Numbered from the stretch's first letter, positions 40,487 through 52,113 are shown. The stretch: DNA of 60,000 bases from Zygnema cylindricum (GCA_037447655.1 JBBHKE010001395.1:560001-620000), one strand, 5' to 3'. Made by a program: numbers and translations. The notes: generated from the letters alone by a model not told the origin.

Positions 40487-40759
40487 TAACTCTCATGTTT
40501 GTGCCTCCATAATGGACTTCATTTCATCGTTTGCCGCCTCGATCCACTGATTTCTCTCAGGTGATGAGAAGGCCTCCTGGATCGTTAAAGGTTCCTCTGT
40601 AGCTGCAGAAAAAGCAAAGTGAGAGCTTGCTTGCAGACGGCTGCTAGATCTCTTTCCCCTCGGAAGTTATGAGGTTGAGATTGTCGGCAACCTCTGATTT
40701 TTCTGTTTAGTTTGACCCGTAACGTGATCTAGGACAGAATGTGTAGTAGTTCCTACCAC

Positions 40760-42226
40760 CTACGGTATAGCTTGTGGTGAAGCATCTTGTAAAGGCACCA
40801 GAGGAACTAAAGGAAGAGGTGCACATGCCGGTGGAAAGTAGACTCGCTGCGTATGGTGAAAAATGACATATTCTTGCTTTTCCTTTGTCGGTTGATCTGG
40901 CACTTTAAAAACGTCAACCGAATCCTGTTCATCTTTAATCTGGATATTTCTAGAAACAATCACTTTCTGTTTCTCAAGTACAAAGACCCTATATCCTTTC
41001 GCATTATCATCATATCCCATAAAAATCCCAGGTAAGTCTTTAGCCCCCATTTTTTATCTATCCTGTGAAGTATCTAAAATAAAACACTTGCTGCCAAAGA
41101 TCTTAAAGTGACTAACATCAGGTTTTTCCCCTGTCCAAAGCTCATAAGGTGTAGTGCTAACAGATCTAGAAGCAATTTTATTTTTAATATAAACAGCACA
41201 ATTAAGCGCTTCAGCCCAGAATTTCAAATCTAGCCTTTTATCTGCAAGCATGGACCGAGCACTCTCTGTCAATGTCCTATTTAATCTCTGAGAAACACCA
41301 TTTTGTTCCGGTGTATATGGAACTGTAAGATTGTGACTGATACCTTCCTGAAGGAGAAATTCTTCGAATTCCTTTGATGTGTATTCTCCCCCGTTGTCCG
41401 ATCTTAGCGCCAATATTGGAACCCCATGGAGTTTTTCCGCCCACGCTTTGTAGTGTTTGAAGTGCGTAAACACTTCACTCTTATGTTGCATGAAGTAAAC
41501 TTTGGTGTACCTCGAGTATTCATCTGTGAATGTGACCATATAGTGGACACCTCCAGCCGAAGCCACTTGTGAAGGACCGAGAACATCAGAAAGGATGAGC
41601 TGCAGAACTTTTTCTGATCTATGGTCTATTTCCGGTGGAAATGGCAATTTGTGAATCTTGCCTAGTGAACAACCATCACATGTTTTTAGAGGATGAGATG
41701 TGAGAGAAACTCCATCAACTTTTCCCAAGTTCACCATTTTCTTTAAACTATCATAATTCATGTGTCCTAATCTCTTATACCACAACTCAGTATCAAATTC
41801 GACACTGGAGTAGAGAACATCATTTTCTTTATATTCAGCCATGTCCATCCGGTACATTTTGCTAGCATCTCTAGTTCTTGTTACTGCAACTTTCCCTTTC
41901 TTGCTAACAACCTGTCTCCCTCCTTTCAGAACAACTTCAAAGCCTGTGCTCTCCACTAATGATGTAGAAAAAAGATTTTTCTTGAAATCTGGAACATACA
42001 AAACATTGTGAAGGGTTCTCTCTACTGACTTCCCCCCCACATCTACCATCAATGATACATCACCCTGAGTTGAGGTTTGAACACTCATGCCGCAAGCATA
42101 GTAGATATTCTTTGGAGATGTTTGTTGCAAATTCGTAAAAGCCGCCTTGTTCCAACACATGTGGGCAGATGCTCCTGTGTCCATGATCCATCTCGCATCC
42201 TTTGGACCCTCCATGGCAGCCGCCAT
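40760..42226 (-). pseudogene. CopB-1 protease, pre-integrase and integrase (390 aa open)
   Basis: The frame 41054-42226 opens just before the protease box RWIMDTGASAHMC (intact DTGA). It continues with the pre-integrase zinc site (LWYKRLGHMNYDSL, CDGCSLGKIHKLPF) and the integrase catalytic core: LSDVLGP for the first aspartate and ALRSDNGGEYTSKEFEEF for the second. The third position reads NGVSQRLNRTL where CopA copies read NG(V)AERLNR, so the catalytic glutamate is glutamine and strand transfer should fail. The C-terminal piece 40760-41050 (GAKDLPGIFMGYDDNAKGYR) follows after a stop. Confidence 0.92.
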
Positions 42227-43191
42227 AGCAAATAAATCCGCCTCCTCTTGCTCATTGAAGCTGAGAGACTCATCTGCATCAGTTGCAAAAGCTGAAAAAA
42301 GAGCATTTCCACGAGAAGGGTTTCCAGAAAAACCTCTGTGATACTGACTCTATTGCCAACCTGGCCTGTATAAACCTGTCTCATTAGCCTTCTTCAGTTT
42401 AGGACAGTACATGTATCCATGACTCTTCTCAGAACAATAGAAACAAGTAGTAGTAGATGGCCTATTCTGCCTCTGATTATACTGATTCTGATTCTGGTTA
42501 AACTGAGTCCTATTCTGATTAAACTGATTTTTTTTGTCAAAGTCTGTTGCAAGTGCCTCAACCTTTCCTTCTCCCTCAAGGAGTTTATTGTTTGTTTCTT
42601 CCTCCAATATAAGATTAAACCCTAACTGAAAAGACCAGCTAGCTTTATCATGACTCTTTAATTGAACAGACACACCCTTCATGCTACTAGGGAGACCTCT
42701 AATAAGCAAAGCCGCATGTTAAAACTCAGGAAATAACCCCCCCAACAGAAGAGTGAGCATCAATGAGTGCACGAAAATTGTCACAATACTCAACCATAGT
42801 TCCCCCCGTGTATTTGTATCCCCAAATTTTTCCAGCCACCAAAAGCTCTTCCTGAACATTCGCTTTCTCAAAAGCAATTTTGAGGGATGTCCAAATCTCA
42901 TTCGCCTTCTTCATTTTCAGTCGGGACATGACCAAATTTCTGTGAAATACAAAGAATTAGATTGTTTTTTGCCATTGAATTCTTTTTTGCCCAAGTTGGA
43001 TCTGTTTCATCAAGGGAGCCATCCAAGACACCTAATAAGTCAGCAGTTTCAAACGACGATTCAACCATTGCCACCCAGTACGCATACTTTTGGCCATTGA
43101 AGATAGGAATTCTTGACAAAAGGCCCATAACCTGTTGTTCTACAACCACCGTTGCAGGCGGAGAACCAGCAGTAGTAGTAGAAGTAGACAT
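42085..43191 (-). pseudogene. CopB-1 gag, start codon inside the LTR
   Basis: Gag opens at ATG 43191, 59 bp inside the 5' LTR, as MSTSTTTAGSPPATVVVEQQ, and passes directly through the primer site (VMGLLSRIPIFNG). A frameshift near 42900-42935 moves it to the next piece, 42726-42935 (MSRLKMKKANEIWTSLKIAF), and a third piece, 42350-42709, ends with the intact zinc knuckle CFYCSEKSHGYMYC after an asparagine/glutamine-rich stretch. The overlap 42085-42384 leads toward the protease. The gag core (KYAYWVAMVESS) resembles the plant UBN2-type gag domain. Confidence 0.87.
43122..43132 (-). other. CopB-1 primer binding site, half-tRNA type
   Basis: GGTTATGGGCC on the minus strand follows the LTR end GAACAACA without a gap. 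It matches the anticodon arm of initiator tRNA-Met. The LTRs of CopA and CopB share little else. Confidence 0.8.
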
Positions 43192-44152
43192 GAAAAACAG
43201 CGGAAACTATCAAAGTACCTACTCAACAACCAACTTTGAACTAACACAAAATATGACTCAGAACCCCAATATGTTTCAAATTTGATACAATGATACACAA
43301 TACAGTAAAATGACAATTCCCAAAATTTCAGCCCAAATGACTCAGTAAACCATAAGATATGATGTCTGGAAGTTTCCCAAAAACTGCCCTTAGAAAATCA
43401 TATTCCCAAAACTGGATACTACAAAATTGGCTAAGTCCTAATTTATATACTCACAATGTGTATCTACTGATCTACACTAATTTGGGTAACCGTTACTACG
43501 GTAATTATCCTGACTAACAACAAAGCATCCTACCCGTACGTCACTTTACCTCAAAAACCCTAATTACTAATATTTAAAAACCTGATTAATAGAACACTAT
43601 TTTATATCACACTAAACGACAAACTAATGTTTTTTCAAATATTTACAGAAATTGAACCGTACACAAAACGTTCTAACCGTACACAAAACGTTCCAAATGC
43701 TTAGTCAGCGGTGACCGCTAAAGTCCAGCCGAATGTGGTCGTGTAGTACGAAGCACCTGAGTGCTTCGTCACTTGTGGTCCCACGCGAATCACGCTTGTG
43801 GTCCCTCGTGAATCATGCTTGTGGTCCCAGGTGAATCGCGTTCGTTGAAAAGATTCGATTGACGGTGGTACCGTCGATCTGTATCATATGTTTCCGGAAT
43901 ACTCGGGACAGATCCCGTTCGTCCGATCATGTGAATCGCATCGTCAACTTTTTGACACGTATGCTTGACTGTCGGCGCTACTCCGAAAAACTTGCATACG
44001 TTCTTTCGCCAACACGTGTCCCTGCAAAAGTACAATACACTCTACTGTACCTTTTGTTACTCTAACACTAATTAAGGTAAGTATTACTAGAAAAAATATC
44101 CTAAGTTATTTTTACCCCTATAAACTGAAATAAAGATTTATAAATTCCAACA
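43133..44152 (-). repeat. CopB-1 5' LTR
   Basis: 1020 bp, starting TGTTGGAATTTATAAATC at 44152 and ending GAACAACA at 43133. It has a small tandem duplication (CCGTACACAAAACGTTC, near 43657-43693) absent from the 3' LTR. TATA-like TATATAAAT at 43441-43449 (minus), hairpin GAAGCACCTGAGTGCTTC (about 43751-43768) and the triplicated CTTGTGGTCCC unit are shared with the 3' LTR. Confidence 0.92.
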
Positions 44153-45786
44153 GTTAACAATAAGGTAACCGAATTGTCTCACCCCGATGAACCTCAAACT
44201 TATAATGAGGCAATGACTTTTCCTGAGAGAAACCGGAGGAAGACAGCCATTAATGAGGAGATGGCCTCAATTATGGCGGTCAATACATGGGAAATTGATG
44301 GATTGTCCTCCGACAGGAAGCCAATTAGGTGTAAGTAGGTATTTTAAGTTGAAACTCACCCGGATAACACCATTGAGCGTTACAAGGCTCGGTCAGTGGC
44401 GAAGGGATTTACCCAGAAAGAGGGAATTGACTACGAGGAGACTTTTGCTCCGGTCGTCAGGTTTCCTTCTGTTCGGATACTTTTGAGTATTGCGGCAGCA
44501 GAAGACATGGAAGTGCATCAGATGGACATCAAGACGGCCTTTCTAGATGGAGAGTTGGAAGAGGAAATGTTTATGCGACAACGCGAAGGATTTGTGGAGC
44601 AAGGGGGGGAAAACAAGGTATGCCGATTGATGAAACCTTTCTATGGGCTGAAACAGACGCCCCGGCAATGGAACAAGAAGCTCGATGAGTTTCTTACAGG
44701 TTTGGGATATATTCGGATCAGCTCAGATCACTTACTTTATTTAGTTTAGGATGAGGAAGGAATTATATTTATTGCAATTTATGTTGATGATTTGCTTGTT
44801 TCAAGTAAATCTATGGATAAAAAAAATAAGTTGAAAAATGATCTAAAAGGAAGATTTGAGATAAAGGATATGGGAGAAACAAGGTAAATTTTGGGAATTC
44901 AAGAAGAGAGAGACAGAGATTGAAAAATAATAAGATTAACTCAAAAAGAGGCCATTGGAAATATGTTAAAAAAATCCATATGGACAAAGCTAATAGTTGT
45001 ACCACTCCTATGGAATTAAAGAAGGGAGGTGATGGGAGTATGGAAGATGGAGTTATAATCTTAGATGATGAGGTAGGCCGGAAAGAGAAAAGATTTATGC
45101 AGACCATCCCTTATAGACAAGTAGTGGGCAGCCTAGTGTATTTCATGAATTGTACCCATCCATACATACCCACATCTGTAGGAGTACTAAGTAGGAGTCT
45201 GAATGCTCCCACTAAGAAAGATTGGGAGGCAGCTAAGAGAGTCCTTAGATATCTCATAGGGACTAGGGATCTATGGTTGCATTTGGGTGGGAACAATACT
45301 GACATCACCACTTGGAGTGATGCCAACTATGGGGATGCTCCTATGAAGAGATGCACATCTGGATATGTATTGTATGTGGGTGATGGGGCTTGCTGCTAGA
45401 GCAGCAAGCAGCAAAAGATCATTGCTCAGTCCATCATGGAGGCTGACTACCTGGCTTCTTGCTCTGCTGTAAAAGAACTAATGTGGGTCAAGTCTTTGCT
45501 TGGTTAGCTTGGTAATCTTAAGAGTGGTGTCCAAAAAGTGTTTTGTGATAATCAAGCTGCCGTTGCCATTTCTGCCAATCCTAAACATCACTTTAAAGCC
45601 AAACACATGGACATTAGACTTAGCTTTGTTACAGAGAAAGTAGAAAACAAGATAATCAGTTTCGAGCATAAACCAGATAGTGAAATGGTAGCAGATTTGA
45701 TGACCAAGCCTGTGCTTTCTCCTAAACTAAAATTCTGCCGGAGAAGTGTGGTCTTCAAATAAAGAGTGACTAGAAAACAAAGGGAG
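44153..45786 (+). pseudogene. CopA-3 reverse transcriptase and RNase H
   Basis: This is the continuation of CopA-3 pol beyond CopB-1. 44396-44749 carries AKGFTQKEGIDYEETFAPVV, HQMDIKTAFLDGELEEEMFM, and CRLMKPFYGLKQTPRQWNKK. After a stop at 44748, the catalytic region AIYVDDLLVSSKS is visible near 44780-44815. RNase H is at 44920-45399 (CTTPMELKK, PYRQVVGSLVYFMNC, TTWSDANYGDAPMKRCTSGY) and 45538-45762 (FCDNQAAVAISANPKHHFKA, MVADLMTKPVLSPKL). Stops in between (for instance after GDGACC) disable it. The polypurine tract CAAAGGGAG (45778-45786) ends the region. Confidence 0.88.
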
Positions 45787-46858
45787 TGTAGAAATTAAAG
45801 GCTATTTTAGTATTTTCTAGGTTTTGTAAAATGCAAAAAAGAAGCAGAGGCAGTCTGCCTCTAACTCCTCTCTCCAGCTCCCACACATGTCGCAGTCACT
45901 GAAAGTTGGAGAGGGGGATAGAGCCATGGCTGCCTATGCTATCCACACGGGGACAGACATTAAATTGGTAGATTTACCAAAATAGTTATTGACGGACTCG
46001 AGATTTGAGCCTGGTACCTGTCGTCTGTCAGAGCTGCTTGTAGCCGGTAGCCTTAGCCAATTAGACTAGAATCAAGGTTATGCGATATAGGGTTTGACAA
46101 TTACATAAATCTGTACACTTAGGTTATTTCATTTAACAGGATATTTTGACATAGAAACAGTTTGTAATATAAGGCGTACGAAATATCCAAAACGGATATC
46201 GCGCAATTTGTTTCAAAGGCAAAACAAATATTGCGCATGTATTTATAACGGCTACGATTGAAATCCGGTTTAATCGGACGGGCGCGAAGCATGCCGAGAT
46301 CGTGGAATAGTTTTTCGCCGGTTTGCGGTCAACGTCACATCGAATGACACGTAGCACAACCATATTAGAAAACGGCATCTCCAGGGATTACAAGAACGAA
46401 TCCAAAAATGACATGTGTCGACTTGTTGGCCATGTCGTAGAATGGTCGTACACAAAGTACACCGGCACCTGTACCTTTTTGTACGATACAACATTATAAT
46501 TGGTGCCGTACATTTCTGTACGATAAAACATTATAATTAGTGCCGTACTTCACTAGATAGATTTTTAGAGAGAGACAGGACTTAGAAAAATTTGATAGAT
46601 TGGACCCTCTCTCCCAGAGAGCTTCTATACAAAAAGTCAACTTTGACCCTTCATAACTTACTGCTCAGAGGAGCAAATTCAGAGATTCTTTTTGATATCG
46701 CCTCAAGGGAGTCTTGCCTTTATACAGGTGAAGGTGGTAAGAGTTTTTGTTTGCTAGGGTCAGAGCTATTCTTGCTGAAACACAAAGGGGTCAAGGATAT
46801 CATAGAGGCTTTGTGTGAGCTTCCTACTTGGAGGACCTATGGATGTCTCAGAGTTGCA
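45787..46858 (+). repeat. CopA-3 3' LTR (x-type)
   Basis: 1072 bp, from TGTAGAAATTAAAGG after the polypurine tract to CAGAGTTGCA. It is the most complete x-type LTR in the window and the reference for 32371-34078 and the tail of 34079-35191. A tRNA-like block lies at 45990-46068 (minus) and a small tandem duplication around CCGTAC(A/T)TNTGTACGATA (46480-46540). The y-type LTR of CopA-4 starts at the next base. Confidence 0.85.
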
Positions 46859-47772
46859 CTCTTCCCTCTATCCCCCATACTTGTTATAATCACTGCATGA
46901 AAGAGAGGGTGGTGGAGCCATGGTTGCCTCAGCTCCATAGGCTGGACTAAAGAGTGACATAAGTCACTATCAACAAAAGGTTGAGTCCGGTAGGATTCGA
47001 ACTTGCGAATGGCAAAACGTGGCGTAGCCGTCTGCTCTAACCGCTTTGTCGTAGGAGTTCGTTAGATAACATAGGGTTTGATATTTTTTTAAACATTGTT
47101 TTAAAGATCTATTCCGATTAACGGAATTACGCATAGCGAACATAGAGATCATGTAAAATACAATACGAACACGTCACGCACGAAACACATCAATCAGACA
47201 TTTGTTTCAACGGCTGCCATGAAAAACCGATTTCGACCCGACGGCCCATACCAACGCCGAGATTCCGGAATGACCGCTTTGGCGGTTTTTTGGCGTGGTA
47301 TAACTTCGCGCCACGTGGCTGGATAACATTGGGACACGGAAATCCCGAGGAGCATGAGGACAAATCGTATGGAGACAGGCGTCCACTCAGTGGCCTTGCC
47401 GTACACAGGCTGTACAGAAAGTAGATCGGCCGTAGTACCTTTTTGTACTTTACAATCGTGTGATAGTCGTATGTCAGTGGATAGGGGTTGTGAGAGGGGT
47501 TTAGGACTCAGGAAAATTTGGTAGGGAGTCACCTCTCTCTTAGAGAGTTTGTATAAATTGGCATCTTTGACGCCTCATAACTTATCGGCTAGTTAGTCGT
47601 TTTCAGTGAGTCTTTTTGCTACGGACTCAGGGGAGTCCAGAATGCACAAAGGTGAATTCAGATTGTCAATTTCTCTACTTGAGTGGTAGTGGTTGTGGCT
47701 GAAAATGGGTTAGTTAAAAACTACCTTGAAGCTTTCTGAATTCTGTAGTCCAATGGACAACACAGAATTGCA
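46859..47772 (+). repeat. CopA-4 5' LTR (y-type, clipped)
   Basis: It begins at CTCTTCCCTCTATCCC, equivalent to position 80 of the 3' LTR (52193), and ends CACAGAATTGCA. A TATA-like TTTGTATAAATTGG is at about 47548-47561. The tRNA-like block is at 46981-47055 (minus) with exact B box GGTAGGATTCGAAC (read from the other strand GTTCGAATCC). The gag ATG at 47753 lies inside. Confidence 0.87.
46981..47055 (-). repeat. tRNA-like block, CopA-4 5' LTR
   Basis: The minus strand shows AAAGCGGTTAGAGCAGACGG, a short GGCTACGCC hairpin and CGCAAGTTCGAATCCTACCG. The B box GTTCGAATCC is exact. The counterpart in the 3' LTR is 52315-52391. Confidence 0.5.
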
Positions 47773-48840
47773 GGTTATGGGCCTACCCTCTAGGGTGCCC
47801 ATCTTCAATGGATTTGGGTTCATCTATTAGGAAGCCATGATGACAAGGGCTTTGAGAGAAAAACGATACTGGGGTATTGTCAGTGGACAAGTGAAACGTC
47901 CACCTCAAGGAACTCCACCAAGGTTTGGTGGAATAAGGTTTTTCCACAATATCTGCTGCAGTAGAGGAGGCAGATGATACGGACAACAATATGTCCGAAA
48001 AAGGGAAAGAGAACGAGACGCCTTTTACTCGTATTACCACGACACCCGAAGCGGCGGCCGTGAAGACAACGGCGAACGATACCTAAACGTGGGAAGATAT
48101 CAACATGGCTGCCAAAAACTTCATTTTAAGACACCTCACTCAAGCTTTGGCAACCCCCCACCTTCACATTTACAAGGCCGACTAGTTTTTGGTTAGTTTG
48201 GTGGAAATCTATCGAGCTGGTATTAATTAGGAGATCCAGTTAGCTAAACAAAAGTTAGGAAATTATACTTTCAAAGGGGGTAGGATGTTTGACTACAGTA
48301 ATGATCTCTCTTGTTTCTATATGGAGATGGAGAGTGTCGGGTGGACAGGTACAATGAAGATGAAAGTTAACACTCTCATTATGAAGTTACCGGACGAGTA
48401 TGAAAACATAGTGTACCGAGTACAAGAAATGAGTGACAGATCATCATAGTGAAATATAGTGGTCCGGATGATACTTGTGTAGGAGAACACAATTGAGACT
48501 AAGAGAGGGGGAAAGAGCATCTAAGCTCTAGTTGTAAGAGCAAACCGGTGGAAGAAGGATTCGAAGAAACAATACAATAGAGAGAGAGATTTGTTTGGAG
48601 AACCGACGCCTCTAAAGGGTCTTTGTCATTTTTGCAAAAAACCTAAGACACTTCATAACGGATTGTGTCGAGCTCTCATAGCTGAGGCTCTAAAAGCTCT
48701 TTCGAAGAGGTTTTTCTGGAGGGAAAAAGAAGGCACTTCTGGTGAAAAAAGTGAAAAGAGAGAACGAGGAATAGTCTTCTGAGGAAGAGGATGTGGATCT
48801 CCTTCTAGACAAGAGTTTGGAGGAGAAGGAGATCCCTTGA
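47753..48840 (+). pseudogene. CopA-4 gag
   Basis: It begins MDNTELQVMGLPSRVPIFNG, with a stop after GFIY, and continues EAMMTRALREKRYWGIVSGQ. Later blocks are in shifted frames: NMAAKNFILRHLTQALATPH near 48103-48162, then MKLPDEYENIVYRVQEM near 48380-48430. The knuckle (48591-48782 frame) reads CHFCKKPKTLHNGLC, with the histidine shifted by an indel, so zinc binding is doubtful. The acidic stretch before the protease follows. Confidence 0.83.
47773..47783 (+). other. CopA-4 primer binding site, half-tRNA type
   Basis: GGTTATGGGCC follows CAGAATTGCA directly. Same site as in CopA-2, CopA-3 and CopB-1. Confidence 0.78.
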
Positions 48841-49486
48841 AAACATAAGTGTGCTCCTGGAGCAATAAGGGAAGCTCCACAGGGAGGATGGATCATCGAC
48901 TCTGGTGCATCCATGCATATGTGTCGTGATAAGCACCTCTTTACTAAGCTAAAAAAGATCCCTACTGTAGAGATAGAGTATGGGGATGGGAGAGTGGTTA
49001 CGACAGATCTAGTAGGGTTGGTAAAATTGAAAGTATTAGTGGAGGGTAAGACTTCTATACTCACCTTCTCAGATGTACTCTACATTCCTCAGCTGAGTAA
49101 AAATCTTGTCTCTTCGTTTGTGTTAGATGACAAAGAGTTTGATACCTTCACTAGAAAAGGAGTCTTTAGAGCTAAGCATGGGGATGATGTCTACTTCACG
49201 ACATATAAGTAGCCAAGGAATGTTTAGGCTTAACCTGAGTAATGAAAAAAAGAATGTTTACTATGTTGGTGTTCCAAAGTTGATGATTTGGCATAAGCGG
49301 TTGGGGCATGTGCATTCTGATAGGCTGAGGGAAATGAAGAAGCTTGGTGTAGTAGAAGGCATTCAGTTTGGGGATAATAAAATGGTGGATGATTGTAGTG
49401 GTTGTGCTCAAGGTAATGCTCACAGACTTCCTTTTCCCAAAGTCGCCATATTTAGGGGTGAAAAAGTACTATATTTGGTCCATTAG
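48841..49486 (+). pseudogene. CopA-4 protease and pre-integrase
   Basis: The protease keeps WIIDSGASMHMCRDK (48890 on), the best-preserved protease box of the CopA copies, and continues VVTTDLVGLVKLKVLVEGKT and SILTFSDVLYIPQLSKNLVS. A stop follows FTTYK at 49212. Pre-integrase is in an overlapping frame (49127-49486) with MIWHKRLGHVHSDRLREM and CSGCAQGNAHRLPF. The two frames overlap by about 85 bp, the sign of a small indel. Confidence 0.88.
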
Positions 49487-50530
49487 ATATCTGGGGACCT
49501 GCGAAAATACCTTCGGTAGCACGGAAGAGGTTTATGTTGACAATAACCGATGACTGGTGTAAATACTCTAGATTCTACTTCCTAAAAACAAAGTCTGAAA
49601 CACCAACTTACTTCAAAGAATGTAAAGCCTGGAGTGAGAAGTTACATGGAGCCCCTAATAAGAGAATAAGAAGTGATAATGGAGGAGAATATACCTCTAA
49701 CCAGTTTGAGGAATACTTGAAAGATGAGGGAGTTCAACACCAGAAAACTACTCCATATAACCCGGAACAAAATGGGGTAGCTGAGAAGTTGAACCGAACA
49801 CTAGGAGATAGTGTATGCAGTATGTCGGCCGACAAGAAAATATGAAAGAAATTTTGGGTAGAAGCTATGAAATATGCCAACTACATTAAAAATAGAGTCC
49901 TTACCTCAGACGTAAAAGAAATGACACTGTATAAGAGATGGGATGGAAAGAAACAAGAAATCTCTCACCTTAAAGCATTCGGTAGCCAAGTTTACAGTCT
50001 TGACACGTATAGGAAAAACAGGAAACTAGATGCTAAAGGAAAACCTGGATACTTTGTAGGATATGATGAGGATATAAAGGGATATAGAGTTTATGACTTA
50101 GGAAAGAAAGATATCATTCTGGTGAAACACCTAGTTGTCATAGATGAAGGGAAGTCATTTGACCCCTTCAAATATACCAAGAAGATAAAAATCAGATTTG
50201 AATCCGAAAGTGAGGAGAGCTCGGTCGTTCCCGAAAGGGACATGAGTGAAACAGTGATTGCAGATTCAGGGGAGATCCAAAATAGATGAGACCCACCGGA
50301 AACCTCACATATTCTTATGGACTTTGAGGAGAAAGAAAAGGAGGAACTAGAACCGACTTCCATGGATAGGGGAGCCGATGAGACAGTAAGGAGAAATCCA
50401 AGACTTCTCTCCATTCCAGCTTCAGAGTTTGAGAGAGGGAGAAAGAGCAACAAAAAAGATACAGGAAAAACATGTCGCTTATAAGGTAACTAAGCTATCT
50501 CACCCAGATGAGCCTCAATCTTACTCAAAG
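49487..50530 (+). pseudogene. CopA-4 integrase and linker
   Basis: The first catalytic aspartate region is damaged: CopA-2 has VHTDI, here VH is followed by a stop before DI near 49484-49492. The rest is good: ITDDWCKYSRFYFLKTKSET, RSDNGGEYTSNQFEEYLKDE and NGVAEKLNRTLGDS (glutamate kept), ending at a stop after ADKKI. The piece 49867-50289 covers KYANYIKNRVLTSDV, KAFGSQVYSLDT and the GYFVGYDEDIKGYRVYDLGK region, then the acidic linker with VVPERDMSETVIADSGE. Confidence 0.87.
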
Positions 50531-52104
50531 TAGTGAACAGTTCGAAGAAAGACAGATGGATTAGAGCCATAAATGATGAGATGGCCTCCATCATGGAAGC
50601 ATATACTTGGGAACTAGCAGACAGTCCTTTGGACAGAAAACCGATTGGTTGTAAATGGGTGTTTAAACTAAAATTGAACCCAAATAATACTATTGAATAT
50701 TAAAAGGCTCAGTTGGTAGCAAAAGAGTTTACCTAAAAGGAGGGGATTCACTATGAGGATACCTTTGCTCCAGTTGTTCAGTTCCCATCAATAAGGATTC
50801 TCTTCAGTCTAGCGGCATCGGAAGACATGGAAATACACCAGATGGATATTAAGACCACGTTTCTCAATGGTGAGTTAGAGGAATAAATTTTCATTCGTTA
50901 ACCAAAGGGGTTCGTGGAGGAAAGAGAAAAAAACAAAGTTTGCAGGCTCATAAAGTCTTTATATAGACTGAAGCAAACTCTCGACAGTGGAATAAGAAAC
51001 TAGATGAGTTTCTCACCGGTCTAGGATATATCCGGATCAGCTCTGACCATTCTATCTATATGTTTGAAGATGAGAATGGTGTGATTTTTATTGCAATTTA
51101 TGTGGATGATCTGTTGGTGTTAAGTAATTCTATGGAAAAGATTAATAAGTTAGAGAAAGATCTTAGAAGCAGACTTGACATGAAGGATTTAGGGGAGGCA
51201 CGATATATTTTGGGAATTCAAAAAGAGAGAGATAGGGGGAAAATGATCATTAGACTTACTCAAAAAGAAGTTATAGGTAATATGCTTCAGAAAATATAGA
51301 TGGAAAAGGAGAATAGTTGTACCACTCCCATAGACTTGAAGAACGTAAGTGATGTAAGTATAGAAGGAGGAGTGATAATCTTAGATGATCAAATTAGTCT
51401 AGAAGAGAGAGAATTTATAAAGTCTATCCCCTACAGGCAGGTTGTAGAAAGTCTAATATACTTTAAGAACTGTACTAGGTCGGACATAGCGTCAGCTGTT
51501 GGAGTACTTAGTAGGAGTCTTAATGATCATAGGAAGAGAGATTGGGAGGCAGCCAAGAGAGTCATGAGATATCTAGTGGGAACCTGAGAGTTATGGTTGC
51601 ATTTGGGAGGGGAGCACACTGACATCACTACTTGGAGTGGTGCCAGTTATGGGGATGCACCAATGAGAAGATGCGGTTTTGGGTATGTGTTGTATATAGG
51701 AGAAGGTGTTTGTTGTTGAACGAGTAAGCAACAAAAGGTGGTTGCTCGGTCTACTATATAGGCTGAGTCTATGGCCTCTTGTTTTGCTATGAAAGAGTTG
51801 ATGTGGGTCAAGTCTTTGTTGCAAGAAGTGGGGTATATCAATGAGGGAGTGCATGAAGTCTTTAGTGATAATCAGGTTGCCATTAGAATTGTAGCCAATC
51901 TAAAACATCATTTCAAAGCTAAGCATGTGGACATAAGATTGAGTTTTGTAAGGGAAAAAGTTGAAAATAAAATTGTGAATCTTGTGTATAGATCTGATGA
52001 AGAAATGGTGGCTGACATGATGACCAAACCTGTGCCCTCTCAAAAGTTAAATTATTGTAGGGAAAAATATGGATTAAAACAGAAGTTAAATTTACGCAAG
52101 AAGT
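50531..52104 (+). pseudogene. CopA-4 reverse transcriptase and RNase H
   Basis: RT starts with many stops (PIGCKWVFKLKLNPNNTI near 50643-50690; HQMDIKTTFLNGELEE near 50835-50880). The catalytic box is intact in the open piece 51060-51299: FIAIYVDDLLVLSNSMEKIN, then EARYILGIQKERDRGKMIIR. The next open piece (51300-51587) is CTTPIDLKNVSD and PYRQVVESLIYFKNCTRSDI. RNase H follows with TTWSGASYGDAPMRRCGFGY, where the first catalytic aspartate of WSDASY is glycine. The end is 51771-52136, AIRIVANLKHHFKAKHVDIR and MVADMMTKPVPSQKLNYC. Confidence 0.88.
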
Positions 52105-52113
52105 TAAGGGGAG

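Larger units (their letters stand above)
37943..44152 (-). mobile_element. CopB-1: complete Ty1/copia element nested in CopA-3
   Basis: The 6210-bp element lies in opposite orientation to its host and is flanked by a perfect 5-bp target duplication GTTAA (37938-37942 and 44153-44157). It has both LTRs, a half-tRNA primer site (43122-43132), gag, protease, integrase, RT, RNase H and a polypurine tract. It is the most complete autonomous-type element here, but gag is frameshifted and the integrase glutamate is lost. CopB-2 is its relative. Confidence 0.95.
35192..46858 (+). mobile_element. CopA-3: Ty1/copia element split by CopB-1
   Basis: The plus strand holds gag, protease, integrase (35172-37942) and, after 6.2 kb of CopB-1, reverse transcriptase and RNase H (44153-45762), polypurine tract CAAAGGGAG (45778-45786) and 3' LTR (45787-46858). 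Removing CopB-1 and one GTTAA rejoins the polyprotein frame between CAAGTTAA and CAATAAGG, so the split is simple insertion. Stops are scattered through both halves, so CopA-3 was probably dead or has decayed since. Confidence 0.9.
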
